Source of the DNA: Saccharina japonica
Lineage: Eukaryota > Sar > Phaeophyceae > Laminariales > Laminariaceae
Assembly (NCBI GenBank): GCA_008828725.1
Contig: MEHQ01000605.1
Span: 966,789-1,030,788 of the forward strand
Direction: 5' to 3'
DNA length: 64,000 bases
The notes under the pieces are model-generated. The model saw nothing but the letters and a program-made list of their open reading frames with translations. It was not told the DNA's origin and made no database searches. Position 1 is the first letter of the stretch. Every line of letters starts with the position of its first letter. Shown here piece by piece: positions 22,726-32,140 of the stretch. A program made the translations under genes and the position numbers.

Positions 22726-23947
22726 CAGTAGGGGGGCCTATATAAGGCGGTCTGAATAAGGCGGTCGTTCGAGATAAGGCGGTCAAAATCGGCTTGACAC
22801 GACAGAAGATGCGAATAGGGCGGCAACCGCCCTATATAGCAACCGACCCTATATAAGGCGGTAACAACCCCATTCAGGGCAGCTACCGCCTTATTCAGGG
22901 AGGCTACCGCCCTATACACGGCCCATTTTCGCCTCCACATCAGTATAAAACATCACCCTGGTGCTGCGTTTGGGCGAGATACACCTAAAAAGAACAGAAA
23001 ATCTGGTCCAGGCTGGATTTCTTAGTCCAGCGGGGGTGCTTTCTACACTACAGTGGAGGACCAGAAGGATGCCATAGAGGCTATGCAACTCGATGCGGTA
23101 GACGAGATGACGGAAGCGTTGAAAGGCGCTCACGTCAACGAGGTGAATGCTGAAGATATCGAAGACAGCGATGAGGATGCGACGGGGCACGGGGGCGGTG
23201 CCCCCCCGTCCTACGTGGAACTTTCGTCGCACTTCGTTTCTCTGGAGAGCGCAGCGGAGGCGTACGGCAATGGCGATGCCTCCTTCTATCTGCAGAAGGC
23301 CAGGATGTCGTGCACCAAAGCGTATGCCTCTAAGCCAGTGCAGCAGGCAGACATGAGGCCATTTTGTGAGCCTCAACAAGGCCAGGGGGGGGGGCACAGC
23401 GGAGGACTGTAGTGCAGTACAGTAGTCAGACAGTAGCACGGTGCCGTAGAATAGGTTGGAGCTCTGTTGTGAATGTGTAGCAAAGCAAAGAGTCCTCTCC
23501 GTACAACAGTACGGCAGTATGTATCTTCTCTGGGTGGAGTTGTGTCTTCGGCGGGCTCTGTCGCCCGCAGCTCAATTGATATTATACTTCTCAACATGCA
23601 AAGTGTGTGCACCCGTCTGTTATGCTTGTGCTTTGGTGTGTATTTGACACCAGACATATTTACTGGGTTCAGCACTGGTACTGCTGCAACGCTGTACCTT
23701 CCTTCTCCGAGCACACGTATGATATCCCTCTTCGTGAGGCCCTCTGAGTCATCTTCTGGGTCAGAGGCACTCTGTGCTGTACCTTAAAAGGCTGTATGCA
23801 CTCAATAGAGCGGTTACCGCCTTATTGGGATATCACCAGAAGCCCAATAGGGCGGTCAACCGCCCTATCTCGAATAGGGCGGTCTTTCGAGATAGGGCGG
23901 TCAAAAACCTCGGTACACTATACCGCCTTATATAGGCCCCCCCACTG
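22726..23947 (+). mobile_element. pogo-type DNA transposon, 1222 bp, internally deleted
   Basis: Terminal inverted repeats begin CAGTAGGGGGGCCTATATAA on the left and CAGTGGGGGGGCCTATATAA on the right, flanked by TA on both sides (22724-22725 and 23948-23949). The CAGT start plus TA target duplication fits the pogo/Tigger branch of Tc1/mariner. Both subterminal zones repeat GGCGGT and its complement many times, as likely transposase-binding sites. Only a short C-terminal ORF (23053-23412) survives inside. Confidence 0.75.
23053..23412 (+). pseudogene. C-terminal remnant of a pogo-type transposase (tentative)
   Basis: About 120 codons open, with no ATG at the start of the frame and a stop a few codons upstream. 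It begins acidic (EDIEDSDEDA) and continues with an amphipathic helix, YVELSSHFVSLESAAEAYG. This is the layout of CENP-B/Tigger transposase tails, after the DDE domain. The catalytic and DNA-binding domains are absent. The call rests on position inside the element and on that layout, not on a clear motif. Confidence 0.45.
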
Positions 23948-23949
23948 TA

Positions 23950-24416
23950 TATTGCGAATGGAGTACGTCCTGGGAATATTCCTATTTTTGATAGGCGGGA
24001 AAACTAAACAGACCTCTATTTATTTGCTCTTCTGATCCCACACGAACCTGGTCCCACCCATTTATGATCTCATTCGGCTCCCTGCTCTCACCCGCAAGGT
24101 GCAGCGATTTAATTAGCTCTCCGCATGAGCCACCGGAAGCGATGGGGGCGAAGCGCGAGCCATAAACAGTAAAAAATCTTCGAACGGCAAACAGATATTG
24201 CCGAATAAAAAAACAGGTCGTCCCAACCACTTTGTGGAATCGAACAAGTACCAATATTACAGAGCTGTAAACACCACAGATAGGCAGCGGAGCTATACCA
24301 CCCTCCACCCGCCCAACACATCCTTTGTTTTACGTATTTATATGTAGTCGCAGTACGTGTGCGTTTAAGTATATACGAAGTATATACGAGCTGGTTCCAG
24401 CGACAGCCAGAACTTT
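23950..24416. other. Spacer, no gene
   Basis: Unique sequence between the pogo-type element and a foldback MITE. A 108-codon minus frame (23982-24308) has no recognisable feature. Confidence 0.4.
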
Positions 24417-24724
24417 ATCCCTTCGTAACTTTGCGCCTTGGTTTTTGAGAGTTAGAAAACAAAACTTGGCAGGGTTGTGCGTCACAACACGAAGGAAAAA
24501 CTCACGGCTGGGCTTTTTTATTTTTCTATTTTTTTCGTTCTCTAGATACACTTTTCCATATTTTCTGAATTTTTCGGCAACTTTGACCATTCCTCATGCA
24601 CTAGTTTTTTTTTTCAAAAAGTCCAGCCGTCAGTTGTTGTGTATTGTTGTTTCGCACAACCTTTGCCAAATTTCGTGTTTCAACTCTCAAAAACCAAGGC
24701 GCAAAATCAATTTCCCGGAAGGGT
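24417..24724. repeat. Foldback MITE with arms of about 100 bp
   Basis: The left arm (ACTTTGCGCCTTGGTTTTTG at 24428) and the right arm (CAAAAACCAAGGCGCAAAAT near 24690) are inverted, with an AT-rich loop. The right half recurs at 26224-26370 as part of the direct duplication listed separately. Confidence 0.7.
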
Positions 24725-25120
24725 AAATATTCCCATAAGGTGCCAAAATTGCTCCATACATTGTTCTAGTACTTTAGCAGGCGTTTATTATAACACACTT
24801 GTACGGATCGCATAACAAAACAAGGGTCATTGACGGCTTCCCCTTGTTGATGCGATCATACCAACACGTCTAGCGTGTAATTATTCCACGTATTGGCCGA
24901 ATTATGGCCGAGAGAAGAATCATATGGATTTTAGAAATCCCTATACAACAACGCCTCCCCAAGTAATACGAACAATTCCCATATCTCACAAACCAGCTTC
25001 ACCGATGTGTTCGCCTTGTTGATGCGGTCACGTGGATATGCTTTGTGTTGCGAGTTTCAGTGTATTCATTGTTTTATTGCCCGAAGGTGGAATGTTACGC
25101 TTTATCCTGGAACCAGCTCG
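24586..25120 (+). repeat. Direct duplication, copy 1
   Basis: Runs from GACCATTCCTCATGCACTAG to the GGAACCAGCTCGTA stretch. It matches 26224-26800 nearly base for base apart from two short gaps (near 24929 and 24989). Contains TTATTATAACACACTTGTAC and CGCCTTGTTGATGCGGTCAC. No ORF of note. Confidence 0.85.
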
Positions 25121-25129
25121 TACGAGATA

Positions 25130-25310
25130 CGAGAGTTGACGAGGGAAGAAAGTGCTGAAATCTTCTCGCGATAAAGATGCAAAGCAAGAACCACAGCAGA
25201 TAGTGGAGAGGAGGGAGAGGAGCCTACTTTGTGACCCCGGATCTGAGTTACGAATACGTATCATTAATAATAGGGAGGGATAAATACGGAAGGGCGAAGA
25301 TCATGAATGT
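25130..25310. repeat. Half copy of the GATCCGGGGTC foldback MITE
   Basis: Same arm as 5205-5395, with GGAGGGAGAGGAGCCTACTT and CCCCGGATCTGAGTTACGAA. It follows directly on the first copy of the direct duplication. Confidence 0.65.
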
Positions 25311-25671
25311 GATGTAAAAAACAAAACGAAAAAATAAACAAATAATATTATACGTCAAGGGAACATGGAATTCTGACCAGAAATATATATATATCATATT
25401 ATACGTATTTTGACACTATACGAAGTACATTAAGTCAAATACATATATACCTCCTAGGTATGTATATACATACGTTCCAGGTAGGCACGTCATACGTGCG
25501 ATAATTTTTCCCGTCGACAGACATACATTGATGTTTGGACCATATGTTCATCGTATATCGTATAAATAACTATTAATACGACAAAATGTCATGGAATTCA
25601 GACCAGAAATAAATATATTTTTAGAAAGAAACAAAAACAGCTGTGACAGGGCGGGTGCAAAAAAAAAAGGG
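25311..25671. other. AT-rich spacer
   Basis: Dominated by TATA and TACGTA-like runs (ATATATATATCATATTATAC near 25383). No gene or repeat-family member recognised. Confidence 0.4.
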
Positions 25672-25830
25672 CTTTAAGCCAAAATCAGGTATACACCTGG
25701 TCACTTTGCTTGGTGCCAAAAACAGTTACTACACTAAAACCAAGTACAAATCACACGCTAGGACACGTCTCATTGGCCAGCCTCACATCGTACCTGATTT
25801 TGGGATGAAATGGTCCAGGTACACCTGAAT
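25672..25830. repeat. Diverged relative of the 13374 MITE
   Basis: Ends resemble GCCAAAATCAGGTATACACC and its inverse. The core CTCATTGGCCAGC is shared with 13374-13529. The flanking sequence to 26220 is unique, with small ORFs that lack features. Confidence 0.5.
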
Positions 25831-26223
25831 TTGTCTACTTTGGTTAGCTTTCAACTGATTTTGGCGAATTTTGAGCCAATCAGAGGCCATACGTACACTG
25901 TCTCCTATACGCCCGACACGAAGACATCACCACACGACGTACTTACGACCCGCCACAACGACTACGTACAGAACATAGCATACGCGCGCATACAGCACAA
26001 TGGATCTGTTGTAATATATTACGTACTGCTGTTTGCTGACACGGTACGGAAAGCGAGCAGATCAGGACTCGATGTTTTGTTCGTATGCTATCAACGTGGC
26101 TACGACGACTATACAATGTACACATACGTATGATACCTGGTACAAGAATACGGAAATACACGTCGTAGGAGTGAGTGTGATCACGAAATCAATGAAAGCA
26201 TACGACATATATTTATACCCGTT

Positions 26224-26800
26224 TGACCATTCCTCATGCACTAGTTTTTTTTTTTTTTCAAAAAAGTCCAGGCGTCAGTTGTTGTGTATTGTTGTTGCGC
26301 ACAACCTTTGTCAAATTTTGTGTTTCAAGTCTCAAAAACCAAGGCGCAAAATCAATTTCCCGGAAGGGTAAATATTCCCCTAAGGTGCCAAAATTGCTCC
26401 ATACATTGTTCTAGTACTTTAGCAGGCGTTTATTATAACACACTTGTACGGATCGTATAACAAAACAAGGGTCATTGACGGCTTCCCCTTGTTGATGCGA
26501 TCATACCAACACGTCTAGCGTGTAATTATTCCACGTATTGGCCGAATTATGGCCGAGAGAAAAATCATATGGATTTTAGTGTTGACGCCTTAAATCCCTA
26601 TACAACAACGCCTCCGCAAGAAATACGAACAATTCCCATATATCACGAACTATAGCTCGGACGCCAAAACCAGCTTCACCGATGTGTTCGCCTTGTTGAT
26701 GCGGTCACGTGGATATGCTTTGTGTTGCGAGTTTCAGTGTATTCATTGTTTTATTGCCCGAAGGTGGAATGTTACGCTTTATCCTGGAACCAGCTCGTAG
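26224..26800 (+). repeat. Direct duplication, copy 2
   Basis: Second copy of the 24586-25120 segment, 1.64 kb downstream. It carries two short stretches absent from copy 1, near 26578-26592 and 26645-26665, each containing GACGCC. Confidence 0.85.
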
Positions 26801-26869
26801 AAACAACTTTTGTTTCGCGATTAGAGGTCGGTTGATAGTTATCAGTGGACGCCTCCCTTCTTCGTGACG

Positions 26870-27030
26870 AGCGGCCCAACTTTCGATAGACAGCTCTTCG
26901 AACTACCGCCGTACTGCTTGCTGTAGCTTTTTCACTTTGTTGTTGTTGTGGGCGGGTTTACTTTGTCAGCAACAGAGACGGCCCAACTTTCGATAGACAG
27001 CTCTTTGAACTTCGAACTACTATATACGTA
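26870..27030. repeat. Short repeated block CGGCCCAACTTTCGATAGAC
   Basis: The roughly 50-bp stretch at 26871 recurs at 26978-27030, followed in both by CAGCTCTT(C/T)GAACT. It lies just upstream of the ORF at 27134. Confidence 0.75.
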
Positions 27031-27133
27031 CTTGCTGTACCTTTCTTTACTATTTTTCACTTTTTCACTTTGTTTTTTTCTGCTGACAGCAGCATGACTA
27101 CAACTGCTGTCAGTACATTACTTTGTCAGCAAC

Positions 27134-27604
27134 ATGGAGACTGAGCTTGGGCCGACAACGCAGGCTGAGCATCACAACAAGAAGACGAGAACACCAGGGG
27201 AAGGGGAAAATGGTCCTCTGCTCTGCTGTTCTGCCTGCCTGCTGCTGCTGCGACCGCTGCCGTTCTTCTGTTCGCTCTGGGTCAGCATTTCCTGCTTTGT
27301 GGCGTGCGCCCGGTACCTACTACTGCCAGGTTTTCCCTGCAACAGCACACAAAACAGCAAAACGTATGTACACTTTCAAGCAAATCTCGACGTTGTGGTC
27401 TGGATAACGCAAGACAGAGTAGCACAGGAAAACCAAAACAAGGGGGCAGAAGGGCGGAAGTCCTGCTCTGGTGCTCTCCTCTGCTGCCTGCTGCTGCTTG
27501 CTACTGCTGCTGCTGTGCTTCTGCGTTTTTCGTATGAAATAGAAAAAAAAAAAAAAAAACGTCATCAGCCTGCATCAGCTGTGCGTTGTCGAACCGCCAA
27601 ATAA
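27134..27604 (+). CDS. Small hydrophobic protein ORF, 156 codons (possible)
   Basis: ATG in a fair context (CAGCAACATGGAG). The charged N-terminus METELGPTTQAEHHNKKTRT is followed by a long hydrophobic, Cys-rich and Leu-rich stretch (about residues 29-65), a hydrophilic middle, a second hydrophobic helix (about 112-130) and a basic tail with a run of Lys. This looks like a two-helix membrane protein with a Lys-rich end. CTG and poly(A) runs in the DNA supply part of the Leu and Lys content, so chance is a serious alternative. No homologue recognised. Confidence 0.33.
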   Translation: METELGPTTQAEHHNKKTRTPGEGENGPLLCCSACLLLLRPLPFFCSLWVSISCFVACARYLLLPGFPCNSTQNSKTYVHFQANLDVVVWITQDRVAQENQNKGAEGRKSCSGALLCCLLLLATAAAVLLRFSYEIEKKKKKRHQPASAVRCRTAK

Positions 27605-27734
27605 TTTAGGAGCCAATCGTCATGAGAGTTGAGGAGTTTCAGTTACAGCACAACAAACCAAACAATACTATTATCGACTCTTCCAATATCATAAGAAGAA
27701 TATCTAAGTATTCGGGTATGTATGTACTCCAGCC

Positions 27735-27741
27735 GCTACCA

Positions 27742-27815
<74 letters not shown>

Positions 27816-27878
27816 GCTGCTACTGCTGCTACTGCTGCTACTGCTGCTATTGCTGCTACTGCTGCTACTACTGCTACA
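27735..27878. repeat. (ACT)n/(CTG)n microsatellite
   Basis: About 145 bp of ACT triplets passing into alternating ACTGCTGCT units. It creates Leu, Tyr and Val homopolymer ORFs that are artefacts. Confidence 0.95.
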
Positions 27879-27899
27879 GTACGCGACAGCACTTAAGAA

Positions 27900-29515
27900 T
27901 TTCCTTTTTAAACACAGCCTCGCGTCTTATTTCCTGTCTAATTTCAGCAGAAGTGCTTAAATCCAATCTCTTCTTGGAAGAAGAGACGCAAAACGCCAAA
28001 TTCTTGAAAATCGAACTCTTATTTCGCAAAGGCGTTCAATGCGACCTTTTTTTCTTGTTTGAGCGGTTGTCAAGAATTTGTTTTTCCACATGGCATCCAT
28101 CACTCGTAATTCACAAGATATTCATTACAAACACGATAATGCTCTTCAGGACTGCAGGCATCAAATACCATCTTCGCCACCTTCAACGATTCTGCTTAAC
28201 CCATTCAGAACTGAAAAATAACTGCTACACTAGTTCCGAGTAGTTTTTCCCCAAATATGTGGGACCAGTTCTTGAGGGGCTCCTTCGGTCACGCTTGAGT
28301 CTTGAAAATATATACGAGTACGTATATGTCTCGTTTTTTTCACAGCAGCAATACTTTTTTCTGGTATAATAACACCATCATATCAGTACTCCTTACGGAA
28401 AACGGCATATCTCCAGTTCAGAATGCTCAGATCTGCGACCGACCAACGTATAGCCTGTTCGTTAAAGTCTCTAGGAGGTATTAGGGCTCTTTGATCTGCA
28501 AGGGAGGGCAAGCATTGCTGTGTTTGCATCACGAAACGAAAGTGCTCCGCAGCAAGATTTTGATCGTTTTGGAGCTTCCTTGCTATCTAAACTCTGCGGG
28601 GGCCACGTAGGACGCTACGGACGGTCGAACTAGAGGCGCAGGTAGGTTCGCCTACCAGTAGTGCTCGGCGTCCTCGTCGGAAATCTGAGTTCAAACCGTA
28701 TCAGCAGCCGGAGAAACTGCAATTTTGCAAAAAAATCGTCTTGGGTACCAGGGGTATGGCGAGTCGTTTTCGAGTAAGAGGCACTGCTGTTCGGGATGAA
28801 CAAAGCGTCTGATCGATACACCTTCTGAGACACAAATGTTGACCATGACCTAGACTCTCTACAACTACTCATCGGTCGCCATTCTGAGCATTAGAGATAG
28901 AGCAATGTCGTTTTCCACTCGTAGGGAGTTATGAAGATGTGGAAATTATACCAGAAATAGTATTGCCACTGAAATAAAAACGGATTTGTTTTTTATTGCC
29001 TCTTGTATTGTTTGCGCGAAGGGGCCCCTTAAGGGATTAAGCACTACTCCAAGGGCCTGCAGGTACGCTAGAAGCAAGCAGTAGTGCACCATCCACCACC
29101 GCACTGCTTCTATCCGCACCGAAAAAAGTGGGAAAACAATTTGTTGCAATAATGTTATTTGCATGTTTGCAGAGGGGAAATTCTTTTGTTTGGCGGGAAA
29201 AAATAGGATATTGTTCGGCAACAAAAAAAAAAGAAAAAACGTCGCCACTTGGGACGGTTTTGGAGCGCGGAGGCTTCTTGGCTGGAGGCCTGATGTGGCC
29301 TTGGGGGATGTTTGGGCAGTTACTTATTTTTCAGGGGTGCAGTTTATTCAGCCTGATTCTTACCTGCCGACCCCCTTGCTCTTCCCAATTTCTATTTCTT
29401 GTTTCCTCCTCGAGTTCAGCACAAATGCTTAGCTGTAAATTCTGAATCTTCCGTAAATCCCAGCCTGACATTCTTAACTGCCACATTCTTAAGTGCTGTC
29501 GCGTACTGTGCTGCT
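27900..29515. other. Intergenic, no firm gene
   Basis: Unique sequence with several 60-110 codon frames lacking features. At 28225-28290 an 80-bp block (CCCCAAATATGTGGGACCAG) is shared with 50060-50135. Confidence 0.4.
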
Positions 29516-29519
29516 ACTA

Positions 29520-29549
29520 CAGTACTACTGCTGCTACTACTACTATTAA

Positions 29550-29628
<79 letters not shown>

Positions 29629-29665
29629 GCTACTACTACTACTACTACTACTACTGCTGTACCTA
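29520..29665. repeat. Second (ACT)n microsatellite
   Basis: About 145 bp of near-pure ACT triplets, 1.7 kb from the first array and in the same orientation. The Leu-run ORF across it is an artefact. Confidence 0.95.
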
Positions 29666-29679
29666 CTGTGCGGCTGTGT

Positions 29680-31375
29680 ACTGATTTCACACTACTGTTT
29701 GTTGTAATGGATGGGTGGATCGATTGGTGCGTGTGTCGATCGGTTGGTTGCCGCGTACGTGGTTGGGTGGGTCGGTGTGGGTTGGTCGGTTGGTACGTGG
29801 ATTACTCCGTTCTTACCTGTTCGTCGTGACCGGTCTTGTTTTTTCGTTATGTGTTTTGTTGTCTGCAACAAGGGCTCCGCGTGGATGCCGGCATATATGG
29901 TGTCAATTAACCTGATCAGTGGATATCGTTTTAGGGTGCGGATCGTGGCCCAGTTATTATTTGGTGGTTTTGTTTTTGTCCGCTATACCGGCGCCGCCCT
30001 GGCATTTAGTTCATGGTACCACTAGTTATATGTGTAAAACAGCAGTGTGTGTCGTCCTCACAATAAGCCCGTTATTTCTACCCTGTAATGCGTTTTACAA
30101 CCCAACTACATCGGTACACCCATCATTTTATGTCCTGATTCCTAATCCTAGGCAGGTCCAATTTATGTGGTCACAGACTGTAAGACAGAGAAAAAACAAA
30201 ACAACATAAACGCAAAAGTAGAAATACCTCGTAGAAGGATGTCAGACTTTGCGCAAAGGTTTCCTTTGTTTCCGTGGTTTTCTGCTTCGGGGAAAGTTAT
30301 GAGTGATCAACGTTGAAGCTCATGCTGCACATTGTCGGATGGCGAAGAGGATAATAATAATGAATAAACGCAAATGAATGGGTAAAGCAAGTGGAATGCC
30401 GACGTACCGGCAACGGCACAACAAGCCAAACCATGGAGTAAGAACAAAAATACAATAAAAAACGATTTTTGAAATGAAACATAATACAAATAACAGCCGA
30501 TTTTCCTAATTGAGAATTGCCTTTCCGATAAGAATGAGTATCGAAAATCTTGTTTTGTGAATTGTAAGAGATGCACTTCCCTCACCGACATTTGTTTCAC
30601 TGTAAACTACTGTCAGCTGTGACACCCGCCGACGACCAAAAAAAAAACGAAGTCGGCATCGGCAGTCTCAAGAAATCGAAGATCCCAGAAATTCTGGATT
30701 TATGGGCGAGGTAAATCGCTCATAAATGCAAATTCCATTAAATCCTTGATTTTTCGAACCTGTCAAGGTTGAAGTCAACTGTTTTTTCGTGCATCGATCT
30801 CTACCGGCGAGGAACATATTTTCTACAGTAGATCAAATGTTGATCGTGAGCGAAACCCAACTTTTAAACAAAAATAACAAAGTACTAAACTCGATTTTCA
30901 TTCTCATCGGAAAAGTAATTCTTGGATAGGAAAATCGGCTATTAAATGATGCATGAAGTCAGAAGCGCCCCTAGAAGAAAAACACGCGTGCCCAAGAGAA
31001 CACATAACTGCTGCACGGGCGAAGCAACACGAAGAAGAGGAAGACACCGGCATATAAGTACGTACTAATAATGTAGAAGGTACTGTACGTACATATTTGA
31101 CCAGCAGGCGGCAGCATGATAAAAACTAAAACGAGAGTGCGTACGTACGTACACGATGTATATTATTGTTAGTTGAAGTTTCCTTCTTCATCTAAACGCT
31201 TTGTCCGCACTCCTCGGTTTTAGGTGAAGATGCAGCAGTGTAGTTGCTTCTGTCGTTTTTGCTGCTGCTGCTGCTTCTGCTGCTGCTGAGATTTATGTCG
31301 ACACTCTGCTGCTGGCCAGGTAACCCGTTTTTCTTGCGTCGCCCTTGCTATATTAAGACCACTCCGTAGGAAAGC
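29680..31375. other. Intergenic, no gene
   Basis: Contains a GT/GG-rich stretch (29711-29800), a 28-bp hairpin GGATTTATGGGCGAGGTAAA and its inverse at 30694-30730, and a GTAC-rich stretch at 31060-31150. No supported gene. Confidence 0.4.
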
Positions 31376-31379
31376 CTTG

Positions 31380-31470
31380 TACATTTACAAATAATTCCAT
31401 CCGACCTATTATCTTCGCCCTTATTTGCTCTCTTCCTCTTAATCGTAACTTCGATCCGGGGTCCCAAAAC
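31380..31470. repeat. Fragment of the GATCCGGGGTC foldback MITE
   Basis: Matches the right arm of the 5775-6110 element: TTCGCCCTTATTTGCTCTCT, CTTAATCGTAACTTCGATCC, GGGGTC. Confidence 0.6.
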
Positions 31471-32140
31471 CCGTTCTGCATACATACTCGTACTGCAAGT
31501 AGGGGGTTGGATCGCTGCTGCATGTTACCCGCGAGGGCTCGAATTCACAGAGGCACAGCTACTGCTGTTGGTTATGCAGTCTGGTGCTGGGGTTGTTTGA
31601 GGTGTGGCTACGCGCCCGCACTCAAAAGCTTGTGCATCTGGCCTCTGGGCGGATGGTGTACGTGTAGGGACAGATCAGCCTGCGTTGGCCCTGACTTTCG
31701 GTCCTCTCACAGGAACAGAGCGCAGGGTCCCGAGAACACAACTAGGCACATACTGCAGGAGGGAAGTACCGCCACACAACGAGGGTGCTGCGCCGCCCTA
31801 TGCGGAGGCGGTTGTCCGAATATCGGACCTGCAACAGCGCTATCTCTCTGTCTCGCACGCCGCACGTCTCGCTTCCTGGCAGCGCCGAGACGGCCAGGCT
31901 TAGCATCGGCTACCGATCGCCACCGTCCATCCTTAGATAATCCTTGCAAAACTCGTATGTGATTGGTCTTGGTTACACTGCAAATGCAGGTAAGTCCTTA
32001 CACAAACATGACATACGTATTGGTTACTTCCCCGCCGATCATCGCGTGCGTGCTTAAGACCGCCCTCCTTGGCTGACGAGGACCGTGCATAACGAAACAA
32101 AACGCCGCCGCCGCTACCGCCGCCGTTAACCCGATGTTAG
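31471..32140. other. Upstream of the membrane-protein gene
   Basis: Two overlapping frames (31507-31962 and 31604-31903) look partly coding; the second contains APPYAEAVVRISDLQQRYLS and could be a first exon. A strong donor (GCAG then GTAAGT) lies at 31986-31996. None joins exon 32141 in phase, so the gene start is left open. Confidence 0.35.

Noticed and set aside
27622-27960. ORFs with long Leu, Tyr or Val runs
   Set aside because: They are translations of the ACT/CTG microsatellite, and all three frames on both strands are open there.
29399-29707. 102-codon ORF with a Leu run
   Set aside because: Same microsatellite artefact at the second ACT array.
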